A stretch of 64,000 bases of DNA from JBFLYC01 sp040756735 (GTDB lineage: Bacteria; Bacillota; DSM-16504; Desulfitibacterales; Desulfitibacteraceae), in contig JBFLYC010000004.1 in the NCBI GenBank assembly GCA_040756735.1, positions 62,001 to 126,000 on the forward strand. Reading direction: 5' to 3'. How positions within the stretch are numbered: position 1 is the stretch's first letter; the number at the start of each line of letters is the position of its first letter. Position numbers and translations under genes: made by a program. The notes under the pieces are model-generated. The model did no database searches, was not told where the DNA came from, and was given only the letters and a program-made list of their open reading frames with translations. This document shows, one piece after another, positions 25,073 to 35,234 of this stretch.

Positions 25073-25199
25073 AAGAAGTGAGAAGCAGGAAATGGGTAGG
25101 ATATAAGAGGTTAAGAAGTAAAAGGATAGAACTCAAAGGCTAAGAATAATTTGCTTTGCTATTACTAGATGTATCTAATTTTAGAAGGGAGAGAGGCCC

Positions 25200-28100
25200 T
25201 TGATAGATGTTAATAACTTTGAAAGAATGCGCATAGGGTTAGCATCACCAGAGCAAATTCGTGCCTGGTCCAGCGGAGAGGTAAAAAAGCCGGAAACCAT
25301 TAACTATCGAACCCTAAAGCCCGAACGAGAAGGTCTGTTTTGTGAAAAGATATTCGGACCGACACGAGACTGGGAATGTCACTGCGGAAAATATAAACGG
25401 GTTCGTTATAAGGGTATCGTATGTGACCGCTGCGGGGTTGAAGTGACACGTTCAAAGGTCCGTAGAGAAAGATTAGGGCATATTGAACTGGCTGCTCCTG
25501 TATCTCATATCTGGTATTTCAAGGGAATTCCCAGCCGCATGGGACTCCTTCTAGATATGTCTCCAAGGTCTTTGGAAAAGATCTTATATTTTGTTTCATA
25601 TGTAGTCACAAATCCAGGGGATACTCCTTTAATGAAAAAACAGCTGCTTACTGAAACCGAGTATAGAGAGTACAGGGATAAATATGGCAGTAAATTTCAG
25701 TCGGGAATGGGCGCTGAGGCTGTCAAGAAGCTCCTGGAAGAAATGGACTTGGATCAGCTTGCTCTTGAGCTGCGTAAAGAGTTAAAGGAATCCAGCGGCC
25801 AGCGTAAAATTAGGGCTATCAGGCGTTTAGAAGTTGTGGAGGCCTTTAAAAATTCCGGCAACCGGCCGGAGTGGATGATTATGGAGGTCATCCCTGTTAT
25901 TCCGCCGGAACTGCGTCCCATGGTGCAGCTTGATGGGGGCAGGTTTGCTACTTCAGACCTCAATGATTTATATAGAAGGGTGATAAATCGCAATAATCGC
26001 TTAAAAAGGCTGTTGGACCTTGGAGCTCCGGATATTATAGTAAGAAATGAAAAGAGAATGCTGCAAGAAGCTGTGGATGCTTTAATTGACAATGGTAGAA
26101 GAGGTAGACCCGTCACCGGACCGGGCAATAGACCGCTGAAATCATTATCCGATATGTTAAAGGGCAAGCAGGGGCGCTTTCGCCAGAACCTTTTGGGAAA
26201 AAGGGTGGATTATTCAGGACGTTCAGTTATCGTGGTTGGTCCTGAACTGCAGTTTCATGAATGCGGTCTGCCTAAAGAAATGGCTTTAGAGCTTTTTAAG
26301 CCCTTTGTAATGAAAAAGTTAGTGGACAAGGGTTTTGTCCATAATATAAAAAGCGCAAAAAGAATGGTGGAAAGGCTTAGAAATGAAGTTTGGGATGTCC
26401 TGGATGAAGTAATTGCTGAGCACCCGGTACTGCTAAACAGGGCGCCTACCCTGCACCGTCTAGGTATTCAGGCTTTTCAACCAGTACTTGTAGAGGGTAA
26501 GGCACTGCAGATTCACCCACTGGTATGTACAGCTTATAATGCTGATTTTGACGGGGACCAAATGGCGGTTCATGTTCCGCTGTCGTCAGAAGCTCAAACA
26601 GAAGCAAGAGTTTTGATGCTTTCAAGTCACAATATATTAAATCCGAAAGATGGTAGGCCGGTAGTTACGCCCACTCAGGACATGGTTTTGGGAATCTATT
26701 ATTTAACCCAGGAGATGGAAGGCGCTAAAGGCGAAGGCAAAATATTTGCCAGCTATGAAGAAGCCAAAATGGCCTGTGAACAGGGCTACGTTGACCTGCA
26801 TGCCAAGGTTAAATTCAGAAGAGAAAATAAACTTATAGAAACCACTGTGGGCAGAATGATATTTAACTATGAAGTGCCAATTCCTCTTGAGTTGCAATAT
26901 ATAAATAATGTAGTTGGCAAAAAAGACCTTGGTCAAATTGTTGCTGAATGTTATCAAAAACTTGGCATATCTCAAACCGCCAGGATGCTTGACGGCTTAA
27001 AGAGGATAGGGTTCCACTATTCAACCAGGGCAGGCATCACTATTGGTGTTACTGACCTGGATGTTCCCTCAGATAAGAAAAGAATACTTGAAGAAACAGA
27101 GCAGAAGGTTGAAAAGGTGGAATATCAGTATCGCAGGGGCCTAATTACCGAGGAAGAAAGATACCAGAAGGTAATTGGCTTGTGGAATGAAGCAACGGAT
27201 AATGTTACCCAGGGATTAATCAAGACCTTGGATAAATTTAATTCTGTATATATGATGGCTAACTCAGGTGCTCGTGGTAACATCCAGCAAATACGACAGT
27301 TAGCAGGCATGAGGGGTTTGATGGCGGATCCTTCAGGACGTATTATACCCATACCTATTAAGGCGAATTTTAGAGAGGGTTTAACTGTTTTAGAATACTT
27401 TAACTCTACCCACGGCGCCAGGAAAGGTTTGGCTGATACTGCTTTGAGAACCGCTGACTCAGGTTATTTAACCAGAAGGCTTGTGGACGTGGCTCAGGAT
27501 GTTATTATTCGAGAATTTGACTGCGGTACAGACATGGGTACAGAAGTCAACGAGATAAACGAAAGCGGTCAGGTTATTGAAACCCTATATGAAAGAATTG
27601 TAGGCAGAAATGCCCTTGAAGACATCCGTCATCCGCAAACAGGCAAGGTGATTGTTGAAGCTAACAAGGAAATATTAGAAGATACAGCCCAGGAGATTGT
27701 TGCCTCAGGAATTAAACAAGTAAAAATTCGCTCGGTCTTTGGCTGTAAGACACGCAACGGTGTTTGTGCCACCTGTTACGGGCGCAACCTGGCTACAGGG
27801 AATCCCGTTGAAATCGGTGAAGCTGTAGGAACTATAGCTGCCCAGTCAATTGGTGAACCCGGTACCCAGCTTACCATGCGTACCTTCCATACCGGAGGTG
27901 TTGCTGGGGATGATATTACTCAAGGTTTGCCCAGGGTGGAAGAATTGTTTGAGGGCCGTAAACCTAAAGGGCAGGCTGTTATTGCTGAGAATTCTGGCAT
28001 GGTAGCAATAACTGAGATCAAGGGAAGGAGAGAAATCTCCATTATCCAGGGTGAAGAAAAGCAAACCTATGCTGTACCCTTTGGTGCAAGGCTAAAGGTT

Positions 28101-28685
28101 CAGGAGGGAGATTTAGTTGAACCTGGCGATGAGCTGACGGAAGGTTCCGTTAATCCTCATGATTTGCTGAAAGTAAAAGGTCTTAAAGGCGTTCAAGCTT
28201 ATCTTTTAAGGGAAGTTCAAAAGGTGTACCGCCTCCAGGGTGTTGATATTAATGACAAGCATATTGAAGTTATTATCAGGCAGATGTTGAGAAAGGTAAA
28301 GGTTGAGGATGTAGGGGACACCAGTTTGCTTCCTGGAAGTGTTATTGACCGTTTTGAGTTTGATGACGAGAATAACAAGGCCATTGCAAATGGAGGTCTT
28401 CCAGCCACAGCCAAGGCTGTCCTTTTAGGTATCACTAAAGCCTCGCTGGCTACAGATTCTTTCTTGTCGGCAGCTTCTTTCCAGGAAACCACCAGGGTAT
28501 TAACTGAGGCAGCTATTAAGGGCAAAGTTGATCCGCTGCTCGGTCTAAAGGAAAATGTAATCATCGGCAAGCTGATACCTGCAGGTACAGGGATGGTCAG
28601 GTACAAAACTTTAGAATATCAAGCTGCTGAAGAACCGCAAAGTCCTGAGGAATCTGAGATTATTGTTGACAGTGTTTTGTCATAG
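25200..28685 (+). CDS. rpoC: DNA-directed RNA polymerase beta-prime subunit
   Basis: 1161 residues from TTG (MIDVNNFERMRIGL) with RBS AAGGGAGAG. The first zinc site is C60, C62, C75, C78. The catalytic Mg motif NADFDGDQM covers 447-455. The second zinc site (CKTRNGVCATCYG) and the trigger-loop/bridge region (IAAQSIGEPGTQLTMRTFHTGG) are intact. No large insertion is present, as in other Firmicutes. Confidence 0.98.
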   Translation: MIDVNNFERMRIGLASPEQIRAWSSGEVKKPETINYRTLKPEREGLFCEKIFGPTRDWECHCGKYKRVRYKGIVCDRCGVEVTRSKVRRERLGHIELAAPVSHIWYFKGIPSRMGLLLDMSPRSLEKILYFVSYVVTNPGDTPLMKKQLLTETEYREYRDKYGSKFQSGMGAEAVKKLLEEMDLDQLALELRKELKESSGQRKIRAIRRLEVVEAFKNSGNRPEWMIMEVIPVIPPELRPMVQLDGGRFATSDLNDLYRRVINRNNRLKRLLDLGAPDIIVRNEKRMLQEAVDALIDNGRRGRPVTGPGNRPLKSLSDMLKGKQGRFRQNLLGKRVDYSGRSVIVVGPELQFHECGLPKEMALELFKPFVMKKLVDKGFVHNIKSAKRMVERLRNEVWDVLDEVIAEHPVLLNRAPTLHRLGIQAFQPVLVEGKALQIHPLVCTAYNADFDGDQMAVHVPLSSEAQTEARVLMLSSHNILNPKDGRPVVTPTQDMVLGIYYLTQEMEGAKGEGKIFASYEEAKMACEQGYVDLHAKVKFRRENKLIETTVGRMIFNYEVPIPLELQYINNVVGKKDLGQIVAECYQKLGISQTARMLDGLKRIGFHYSTRAGITIGVTDLDVPSDKKRILEETEQKVEKVEYQYRRGLITEEERYQKVIGLWNEATDNVTQGLIKTLDKFNSVYMMANSGARGNIQQIRQLAGMRGLMADPSGRIIPIPIKANFREGLTVLEYFNSTHGARKGLADTALRTADSGYLTRRLVDVAQDVIIREFDCGTDMGTEVNEINESGQVIETLYERIVGRNALEDIRHPQTGKVIVEANKEILEDTAQEIVASGIKQVKIRSVFGCKTRNGVCATCYGRNLATGNPVEIGEAVGTIAAQSIGEPGTQLTMRTFHTGGVAGDDITQGLPRVEELFEGRKPKGQAVIAENSGMVAITEIKGRREISIIQGEEKQTYAVPFGARLKVQEGDLVEPGDELTEGSVNPHDLLKVKGLKGVQAYLLREVQKVYRLQGVDINDKHIEVIIRQMLRKVKVEDVGDTSLLPGSVIDRFEFDDENNKAIANGGLPATAKAVLLGITKASLATDSFLSAASFQETTRVLTEAAIKGKVDPLLGLKENVIIGKLIPAGTGMVRYKTLEYQAAEEPQSPEESEIIVDSVLS

Positions 28686-28736
28686 TGATATTATCTATAA
28701 GTGTGCGATTCTCAAGTTATTGGGGGGTCTGCCAAA

Positions 28737-28985
28737 ATGCTTGTAGAGGAAAGACTCAAACAGGCAAAAAAAGTGGTTATTGGCGCTAAACAAACTAAGA
28801 AAGCTATTGAAAAAGGAGAAGCTAAAGTGGTCTTTGTGGCCCTGGATGCAGATTCCAGGGTCACAGATCCTGTTGTCAAGCTAGCTCTAGAAAAAGAAAT
28901 TGAAATTGTAAAAGCCGCTACCATGAAAGACCTGGGTCGTGCTTGTGGAATAGAAGTTGGCTCAGCTGCAGTGGCAATTGTTTGA
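28737..28985 (+). CDS. L7Ae-family RNA-binding protein (RplGB/YbxF-like)
   Basis: 82 residues from ATG 28737 (MLVEERLKQAKKVVIGAKQT) with GGGGGG 12 bases upstream; the longer reading from 28701 lacks an RBS. L7Ae proteins bind kink-turn RNA; the Firmicute version at this place, between rpoC and rpsL, is known as YbxF. The motif VFVALDADSRVT and the end CGIEVGSAAVAIV fit the family. Confidence 0.93.
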   Translation: MLVEERLKQAKKVVIGAKQTKKAIEKGEAKVVFVALDADSRVTDPVVKLALEKEIEIVKAATMKDLGRACGIEVGSAAVAIV

Positions 28986-29011
28986 AGTCATGCGGGAAGG
29001 AGGTGTAGTTA

Positions 29012-29386
29012 GTGCCTACGTTTCAACAACTGGTTAGAAAAGGTAGAGAAATGGTGGAGAAAAAATCTACAGCGCCTGCTTTAAAAGAATCTCCTCAAAA
29101 AAGAGGAGTATGCACTAGAGTTTATACCACAACTCCCAAAAAACCTAATTCTGCTTTGAGGAAAGTTGCCAGGGTAAGATTAACTAATGGTATTGAGGTG
29201 ACAGCGTATATTCCAGGTATTGGGCACAACCTGCAGGAGCACTCAGTTGTTCTGGTCAGGGGAGGAAGGGTTAAAGACCTGCCTGGCGTAAGATACCATA
29301 TTGTAAGGGGTACACTTGATACTGCCGGTGTAAACAAAAGGTTGCAGGGTAGATCTAAATACGGCACAAAAAGACCGAAGAAGTAA
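29012..29386 (+). CDS. rpsL: 30S ribosomal protein S12
   Basis: 124 residues from GTG with RBS AAGGAGGTG. Decoding-centre protein with TTPKKPNSALRKVARVRLT and GGRVKDLPGVRYHIVRG; the lysines linked to streptomycin sensitivity are present. The spacer after it holds AGAAGTGAGAAGTC, a copy of the 7-mer repeat. Confidence 0.98.
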   Translation: MPTFQQLVRKGREMVEKKSTAPALKESPQKRGVCTRVYTTTPKKPNSALRKVARVRLTNGIEVTAYIPGIGHNLQEHSVVLVRGGRVKDLPGVRYHIVRGTLDTAGVNKRLQGRSKYGTKRPKK

Positions 29387-29438
29387 AGCAAGAAGTGAGA
29401 AGTCACTTCCCACATCTTAGTACAAAGGAGGGTAAAGG

Positions 29439-29909
29439 ATGCCGCGTAGAGGTCACGTTCCGAAAAGAAAAATTTTGCCTGATCCAAAATATAAAAGTGT
29501 TAGGCTAACAAAATTTATAAACCAGATTATGCTTGACGGCAAAAAAGGTGTGGCTGAATCCATTGTCTATGGAGCCCTTGATATCATCCAAGCAAAAACT
29601 AAACGGGATCCCATGGAAGTGTTTGAGGAAGCAATCAAGAATGTTATGCCTGTACTAGAAGTAAAAGCCAGACGTGTTGGTGGCGCCAACTACCAGGTTC
29701 CTGTGGAAGTGCGTCCGGAAAGGCGTTTGACATTGGCAATTCGTTGGCTTACCAACTATTCACGCCAAAGAGGCGGGAAAACAATGGAAGAAAAGTTGGC
29801 TAATGAATTGATTGATGCTGCAAATAATACAGGTTCTTCAATAAAGAAGAAGGAAGATACTCATAAAATGGCGGAAGCCAATAAAGCTTTTGCCCATTAC
29901 AGATGGTAA
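29439..29909 (+). CDS. rpsG: 30S ribosomal protein S7
   Basis: 156 residues, MPRRGHVPKRKILPDPKY at the N-terminus and the usual KKKEDTHKMAEANKAFAHYRW end. Assembly-initiating protein of the 30S head. RBS AAAGGAGGG. Confidence 0.98.
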   Translation: MPRRGHVPKRKILPDPKYKSVRLTKFINQIMLDGKKGVAESIVYGALDIIQAKTKRDPMEVFEEAIKNVMPVLEVKARRVGGANYQVPVEVRPERRLTLAIRWLTNYSRQRGGKTMEEKLANELIDAANNTGSSIKKKEDTHKMAEANKAFAHYRW

Positions 29910-29947
29910 TTTGTCTTAAGGTTGCCGGTACCAGCCGCCTCAACAGG

Positions 29948-30034
29948 AACTGAAGTCCAAAGTTTGAAGTTGGAAGTCAGCAATAGATAATAGGCAATTC
30001 TTTATGCAAATCTGACATCCAACATCTGATACTA
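29948..30034. repeat. Inverted 7-bp-period repeats between rpsG and fusA
   Basis: Read in 7-mers, the left half is TGAAGTC CAAAGTT TGAAGTT and then GGAAGTC. The right half (from about 30009) is TCTGACA TCCAACA TCTGATA, the complementary-strand type. The halves could fold back on each other in the 140-base rpsG-fusA spacer. Confidence 0.6.
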
Positions 30035-30049
30035 GAGGGGGGATTAAAT

Positions 30050-32146
30050 ATGTCAAGACAATTCCCATTAGATAAAATAAGAAATATAGGTATCATGGCA
30101 CATATCGACGCAGGAAAGACAACTACTACCGAACGTATTTTGTTTTATACGGGTAGGGTTCATAAACTTGGGGAAGTTCATGACGGTGCTGCAACCATGG
30201 ATTGGATGATACAGGAACAAGAAAGGGGCATTACCATAACTTCTGCTGCGACAACGTGTCAATGGAAAAATCACAGTATTAATATTATAGACACACCCGG
30301 ACACGTTGACTTCACCGTTGAAGTTGAGAGGTCTCTTAGAGTATTAGATGGCGCCATTGCTGTATTTTGTTCAGTAGGGGGTGTAGAACCCCAGTCGGAA
30401 ACAGTATGGCGGCAAGCTGACAGATATGGTGTTCCAAGGATAGCCTATATTAATAAGATGGACAGAATCGGAGCCGATTTTGCCCGCGGGATAGAGATGA
30501 TTAGAAAAAGGCTAGGCGCTAACCCCGTAGCTGTTCAATATCCCATAGGAATTGAAGAAAATTTTAGAGGAATTGTTGATTTAGTTCGTAAAAAGGCCAT
30601 TATTTATATAGATGACCTGGGAACTAAGAGTGATGAAAGTGATATACCTGCAGAAATTATGGATGATGTAGACCTATACAGGGAACAATTAATAGAGGCA
30701 GTGGCCGAGACTGACGACCAATTAATGCAGAAGTATTTAGAAGGTGAAGAAATTACTGAGGAAGAGATTAAAAGAGCTATCCGTAAAGCGACTTTATCAG
30801 TTAAAATGACGCCGGTCTTTTGCGGATCATCCTTTAAGAACAAAGGAGTTCAGGCTCTTCTAGACGGTGTAATTGATTATCTCCCTTCACCCCTGGATGT
30901 ACCGCCGATTACGGGTATCAACCCAGACAGCGGTTCTGACGAACAGCGTCAAGTAGGTGATAATGAACCTTTTGCAGCATTGGCTTTTAAGATAATGACC
31001 GACCCTTATGTGGGTAAACTAACCTTTTTTAGAGTATACTCGGGAATTTTAAAATCAGGATCATATGTTTATAACGCTACAAAGGGCAAGAAAGAACGTA
31101 TTGGTCGGCTGCTGAAAATGCATGCCAACCATCGTGAAGAAGTTCCATTAGTATCTACCGGTGATATAGCTGCGGCAGTGGGGTTAAAAGATACTTCCAC
31201 AGGGGATACTTTGTGTGACGAGAAACATGAGATTATTCTAGAATCCATGCAGTTTCCAGAGCCTGTTATTTCTGTTGCAATTGAACCTAAGACCAAACAA
31301 GATCAGGATAGAATGTCTTTGGTGCTGCAAAAGCTGGCTGAAGAAGACCCTACTTTTAAAGTGCATATTGATGCAGAATCAGGACAAACAATTATCTCAG
31401 GTATGGGTGAACTTCATTTGGAAATTATTGTTGATAGGCTCCTTAGAGAGTTTAAAGTGGATGCTAATGTGGGCAAAGTACAGGTATCCTATAAAGAAAC
31501 TATCAACAAACCAGCCAAGGCTGAAGGAAAGTTTGTTCGCCAATCTGGCGGCAGGGGGCAGTATGGCCACGTTGTAATAGAAATAGAGCCTGTAGAGGCC
31601 GGTCAGGGTTATTCATTTGAAAATAGAATAGTTGGCGGGGCTATACCAAAGGAATATATCCCAGCTGTTGATGCAGGTATCAAAGAGTCCATGGAAAATG
31701 GCATACTTGCTGGTTATCCTACTATTGATGTTAAGGTAATTTTGCTTGATGGGTCATACCATGATGTGGACTCATCAGAGATGGCTTTTAAAATTGCGGG
31801 TTCCATGGCCTTTAAGAGCGCTGTAGCCAAAGCCAAACCATGCCTGTTAGAGCCAATAATGAAGATGGAAGTAGTAATTCCTGATGAGTATTTGGGAGAT
31901 GTTATAGGTGATATTAACAGCCGCAGGGGTAAGGTTGAAGGGATGGAGCCAAGGGCAGGAGGTCAGGTTATACGTGCACATGTGCCTTTGGCAGAGATGT
32001 TTGGTTATGCAACCGACTTGCGATCAAAAACCCAAGGTAGAGGAACTTATGTAATGCAATTTGATCATTATATGGAGGTTCCCAAGAATATTGCTGATGA
32101 AATTATCAAGAAAAGACAAGGCGGAGTAATAGTGCAGAATATGTAG
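30050..32146 (+). CDS. fusA: Elongation factor G
   Basis: 698 residues, five domains. GTPase motifs AHIDAGKTT (18-26), DTPGHVDF and NKMDRIGADF; domain IV has the conserved GRGQYGHVVIEIEP and the C-terminal IKKRQG. It drives translocation. RBS GGGGGGAT. It is followed by tandem AGAAGTG repeats (32147-32167). Confidence 0.98.
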   Translation: MSRQFPLDKIRNIGIMAHIDAGKTTTTERILFYTGRVHKLGEVHDGAATMDWMIQEQERGITITSAATTCQWKNHSINIIDTPGHVDFTVEVERSLRVLDGAIAVFCSVGGVEPQSETVWRQADRYGVPRIAYINKMDRIGADFARGIEMIRKRLGANPVAVQYPIGIEENFRGIVDLVRKKAIIYIDDLGTKSDESDIPAEIMDDVDLYREQLIEAVAETDDQLMQKYLEGEEITEEEIKRAIRKATLSVKMTPVFCGSSFKNKGVQALLDGVIDYLPSPLDVPPITGINPDSGSDEQRQVGDNEPFAALAFKIMTDPYVGKLTFFRVYSGILKSGSYVYNATKGKKERIGRLLKMHANHREEVPLVSTGDIAAAVGLKDTSTGDTLCDEKHEIILESMQFPEPVISVAIEPKTKQDQDRMSLVLQKLAEEDPTFKVHIDAESGQTIISGMGELHLEIIVDRLLREFKVDANVGKVQVSYKETINKPAKAEGKFVRQSGGRGQYGHVVIEIEPVEAGQGYSFENRIVGGAIPKEYIPAVDAGIKESMENGILAGYPTIDVKVILLDGSYHDVDSSEMAFKIAGSMAFKSAVAKAKPCLLEPIMKMEVVIPDEYLGDVIGDINSRRGKVEGMEPRAGGQVIRAHVPLAEMFGYATDLRSKTQGRGTYVMQFDHYMEVPKNIADEIIKKRQGGVIVQNM

Positions 32147-32172
32147 AAGTGAGAAGTGAGAAATAGAAAATA
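32147..32172. repeat. Tandem 7-mers after fusA
   Basis: AGAAGTG AGAAGTG AGAAATA start at the base after the fusA stop. They belong to the same degenerate 7-bp family as those at 20825, 29948, 52216 and 62374. Confidence 0.7.
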
Positions 32173-32247
32173 ACAACCCGAGATTGTAGTCTTAATCCAA
32201 TATTTTAACAAAAAATTAGTGTATAGTTAAAAAGGAGGAAAAACAAA

Positions 32248-33447
32248 ATGGCCAAGAAGAAATTTGAAAGGACAAAACCCCACGTCAACGTAGGAACAAT
32301 AGGACACGTAGACCACGGTAAAACAACCCTGACAGCAGCAATTACCTTTTGCTTATCCAAATACGGCGGTGCAGTAGCAACAGCTTACGATCAAATTGAC
32401 AACGCGCCAGAAGAAAAAGAAAGAGGAATTACCATCAGTACAGCCCACGTAGAATATGAGACAGCAAACCGTCACTATGCCCATGTGGACTGCCCTGGAC
32501 ACGCAGACTACGTAAAGAACATGATTACCGGAGCAGCCCAGATGGACGGAGCTATTTTGGTGGTGAGCGCAGCAGACGGGCCCATGCCCCAAACCAGAGA
32601 GCACATTATCCTGGCTCGCCAGGTACAGGTTCCCTATATAGTAGTATATCTTAACAAAGCAGACATGGTAGACGACGAAGAATTGATGGAATTAGTGGAG
32701 ATGGAAGTAAGAGAGCTGTTGAGCGAATACGAATTTCCCGGTGACGACATTCCAGTAATTAAAGGATCAGGCCTAAAAGCCCTGGAGTGCGGATGCGGAA
32801 GCCGCGAATGTGAATCCTGCAAGAGCATCATGGAATTAATGGATGCAGTAGACAGCTATATCCCGACACCACAAAGAGAAAAAGACAAGCCATTTTTGAT
32901 GCCCGTAGAAGACGTATTTACCATTACAGGTCGTGGGACAGTTGCAACAGGCAGGGTAGAAAGAGGTCAAGTTAAAGTACAAGACGAAGTAGAAATTGTA
33001 GGATTAAGAGAGCAGCCCAGAAAGACAGTAGTAACAGGCGTAGAGATGTTCCGCAAGCTGTTAGACTACGCAGAAGCAGGAGACAACGTGGGCTGTTTGC
33101 TAAGAGGCGTGGACAGAAAAGAGATAGAAAGAGGTATGGTATTGGCCAAGCCCGGGTCAATCAAACCCTTGACCAAGTTTTCAGCAGAAGTATACGTGCT
33201 GAGCAAAGAAGAAGGCGGCAGACATACGCCCTTTTTCTCAGGATACCGTCCCCAGTTTTATTTCAGGACAACAGACGTAACAGGCATAGTAAAATTACCA
33301 GAAGGCGTGGAGATGGTAATGCCGGGGGATAACATTAAGATGGACATTGACCTGATTACGCCAATTGCCATTGAAGAAGGGGTAAGGTTTGCTATTAGAG
33401 AAGGCGGCCGTACTGTTGGCGCCGGTGTTGTAACTGCGTTAAGATAG
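32248..33447 (+). CDS. tuf: Elongation factor Tu (copy 2)
   Basis: 399 residues, the copy in the classical str operon position (rpsL-rpsG-fusA-tuf). The protein differs from tuf1 only at residue 397 (Ala here, Ser there). DNA identity appears to start at the ATG and to end about 15 bases before the stop, while 5' and 3' flanks are unrelated. The Cys insert at 181-191 is shared. RBS AAGGAGG, from the str transcript. Confidence 0.98.
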   Translation: MAKKKFERTKPHVNVGTIGHVDHGKTTLTAAITFCLSKYGGAVATAYDQIDNAPEEKERGITISTAHVEYETANRHYAHVDCPGHADYVKNMITGAAQMDGAILVVSAADGPMPQTREHIILARQVQVPYIVVYLNKADMVDDEELMELVEMEVRELLSEYEFPGDDIPVIKGSGLKALECGCGSRECESCKSIMELMDAVDSYIPTPQREKDKPFLMPVEDVFTITGRGTVATGRVERGQVKVQDEVEIVGLREQPRKTVVTGVEMFRKLLDYAEAGDNVGCLLRGVDRKEIERGMVLAKPGSIKPLTKFSAEVYVLSKEEGGRHTPFFSGYRPQFYFRTTDVTGIVKLPEGVEMVMPGDNIKMDIDLITPIAIEEGVRFAIREGGRTVGAGVVTALR

Positions 33448-33450
33448 AGG

Positions 33451-33514
33451 AATGTCCCCAAAAAAACTAGGGAATGGGGTGTTTCATCCTGTTCCCTGAA
33501 ATTATATTTTTAAA
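33451..33514 (+). terminator. Hairpin between tuf2 and rpsJ, next to a GGAATGTCCCC repeat copy
   Basis: GGAATGTCCCC (33449-33459) is a single copy of the element repeated in the 49-kb and 54-kb arrays. Just after it AGGGAA (33469-33474) pairs with TTCCCT (33492-33497), followed by GAAATTATATTTTT. It could partly terminate the str transcript before the S10 operon. No recognised leader was found in the rest of the gap to rpsJ. Confidence 0.5.
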
Positions 33515-33614
33515 ACCAAAGGGATAGGCGATGAAGTGAAAGGTTGCTGGTTCCCCAGGGAATTTTCACTGAGAATTGTCCGTAAAAATCGGGCGCAAGG
33601 AGGATAAGGAAATT

Positions 33615-33923
33615 ATGGCTAAAAACAAAATAAGAATTAGATTGAAAGCTTTTGACCATGAACTTCTAGATCAGTCTTCCCAGAAAATTGTGGAGACTGC
33701 AAAAAGGACCGGAGCTAATGTTTCCGGACCAATTCCGCTTCCAACAGAAAAAAATGTTTTTACTATTTTGAGATCTCCCCATGTTAACAAGGATTCCCGA
33801 GAACAATTTGAAATGAGAACTCATAAAAGGTTAATCGATATTCATGACCCTACACCTAAAACAGTTGATGCGCTTATGCGCCTTGATTTACCTGCAGGCG
33901 TAGACATCGAAATCAAACTTTAG
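33615..33923 (+). CDS. rpsJ: 30S ribosomal protein S10
   Basis: 102 residues from ATG 33615 (MAKNKIRIRLKAFDHELLD), RBS AAGGAGGATAAGG. A longer reading from 33576 would add 13 residues not seen in the family. First gene of the S10 operon; also a NusB partner in antitermination. Confidence 0.98.
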   Translation: MAKNKIRIRLKAFDHELLDQSSQKIVETAKRTGANVSGPIPLPTEKNVFTILRSPHVNKDSREQFEMRTHKRLIDIHDPTPKTVDALMRLDLPAGVDIEIKL

Positions 33924-33942
33924 GATAAGGGGGTGTAGAGAA

Positions 33943-34572
33943 GTGTCTAAGGCTATCTTAGGAATTAAAAAAGGAATGAGCCAGGTGTTTGCTGACGGAG
34001 GCACTGTGGTTCCAGTTACGGTAATTGCGGCAGGGCCGTGTGTTATTCTTCAGAAAAAAACTGCACAGGCTGATGGCTATAATGCTATTCAGGTAGGTTT
34101 TTATGAGGAAAAACCCAACAGGGTTAATAAACCCATGAAGGGACACTTTGCTAAAGCAGGCAAAAAACTGTTCAAATATGTCAGGGAGTTTAGGGTTGAC
34201 AATATTGATGACTATCAAATAGGTCAGGAAATCAATGTAGAGATATTCAGCCCGGGAGAAAAAGTTGATGTAACAGGTACTTCCAAGGGTAAAGGCTTTA
34301 CAGGCAGTATTAAAAGGCATAATTTCCATAGGGGTCCTGTAAGCCATGGTTCTAAGTACCACAGGGGGCCAGGTTCTTTATCTGCCAAGGGTCCGGCCAG
34401 GGTCTTCAAAGGACGTAAGCTTCCTGGCAGAATGGGCGGCGAGAGAGTAACCAGTCTTAACCTGGAAGTTGTTAAGATTTATCCTAAAGAAAACTTGCTC
34501 TTGGTTAAAGGTGCGGTTCCTGGTCCAAGCAAGGGATTGGTAGTAGTTAAAAATTCAGTTAAGGCCAAGTAA
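33943..34572 (+). CDS. rplC: 50S ribosomal protein L3
   Basis: 209 residues from GTG. The RBS is AAGGGGGTG. Segments SKAILGIKKGMSQVFAD and the loop RGPVSHGSKYHRGPGSL near the peptidyl transferase centre are standard. Confidence 0.98.
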   Translation: MSKAILGIKKGMSQVFADGGTVVPVTVIAAGPCVILQKKTAQADGYNAIQVGFYEEKPNRVNKPMKGHFAKAGKKLFKYVREFRVDNIDDYQIGQEINVEIFSPGEKVDVTGTSKGKGFTGSIKRHNFHRGPVSHGSKYHRGPGSLSAKGPARVFKGRKLPGRMGGERVTSLNLEVVKIYPKENLLLVKGAVPGPSKGLVVVKNSVKAK

Positions 34573-34601
34573 GAATATTGTTGGGAAAGGAGGCAATGTA
34601 A

Positions 34602-35234
34602 ATGCCCAAAGTTGCAATCTTTAATATTCAAGGCCAACAAGTTGGAGAAATGGATTTGGATGACAGTGTTTTTGCTGCCAATGTTAACATAGCTGCTATG
34701 CATCAAGTTGTAGTGAACCACCTGGCAAATCGCAGGAGAGGAACCGCTTCTGTTAAAGACAGAGGTGAAGTGCGTGGTGGCGGTAAGAAGCCTTGGAGAC
34801 AAAAAGGTACAGGTAGAGCAAGGGTTGGAACCATCCGTTCTCCCTTATGGCGCGGTGGCGGCATCACTTTTGGTCCACAGCCAAGGGATTATAGTTATAA
34901 ATTGCCGACTAAACTAAAAAGGGTTGCCATGAGGTCAGCCCTGACTTCGAAGGTTAATGAAGGAAAGCTAATTGTTTTGGATGACCTTTCCTTCAATGAA
35001 CCCAAAACTAAAGACATGGTTCAAGTATTGAAAATATTTAACATTGACGGTTTAAAAACCCTGGTAGTAATACCTGCTAAGGATGATAATATTACTAAAT
35101 CAGCCAGAAATATTAAAGGTGTAAAACCTATAAATGTTTCTAATATCAATGTCTATGACCTTTTAAATCATGAAAGCTTGATGATTACCAAAGATGCTGT
35201 AATTAAGGTACAGGAGGTGCTGGCAAATGCGTAA
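34602..35234 (+). CDS. rplD: 50S ribosomal protein L4
   Basis: 210 residues with the tunnel loop KKPWRQKGTGRARVGTIRSP. RBS AAAGGAGG. The end overlaps rplW by 8 bases, so the two are translationally coupled. Confidence 0.98.
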   Translation: MPKVAIFNIQGQQVGEMDLDDSVFAANVNIAAMHQVVVNHLANRRRGTASVKDRGEVRGGGKKPWRQKGTGRARVGTIRSPLWRGGGITFGPQPRDYSYKLPTKLKRVAMRSALTSKVNEGKLIVLDDLSFNEPKTKDMVQVLKIFNIDGLKTLVVIPAKDDNITKSARNIKGVKPINVSNINVYDLLNHESLMITKDAVIKVQEVLANA

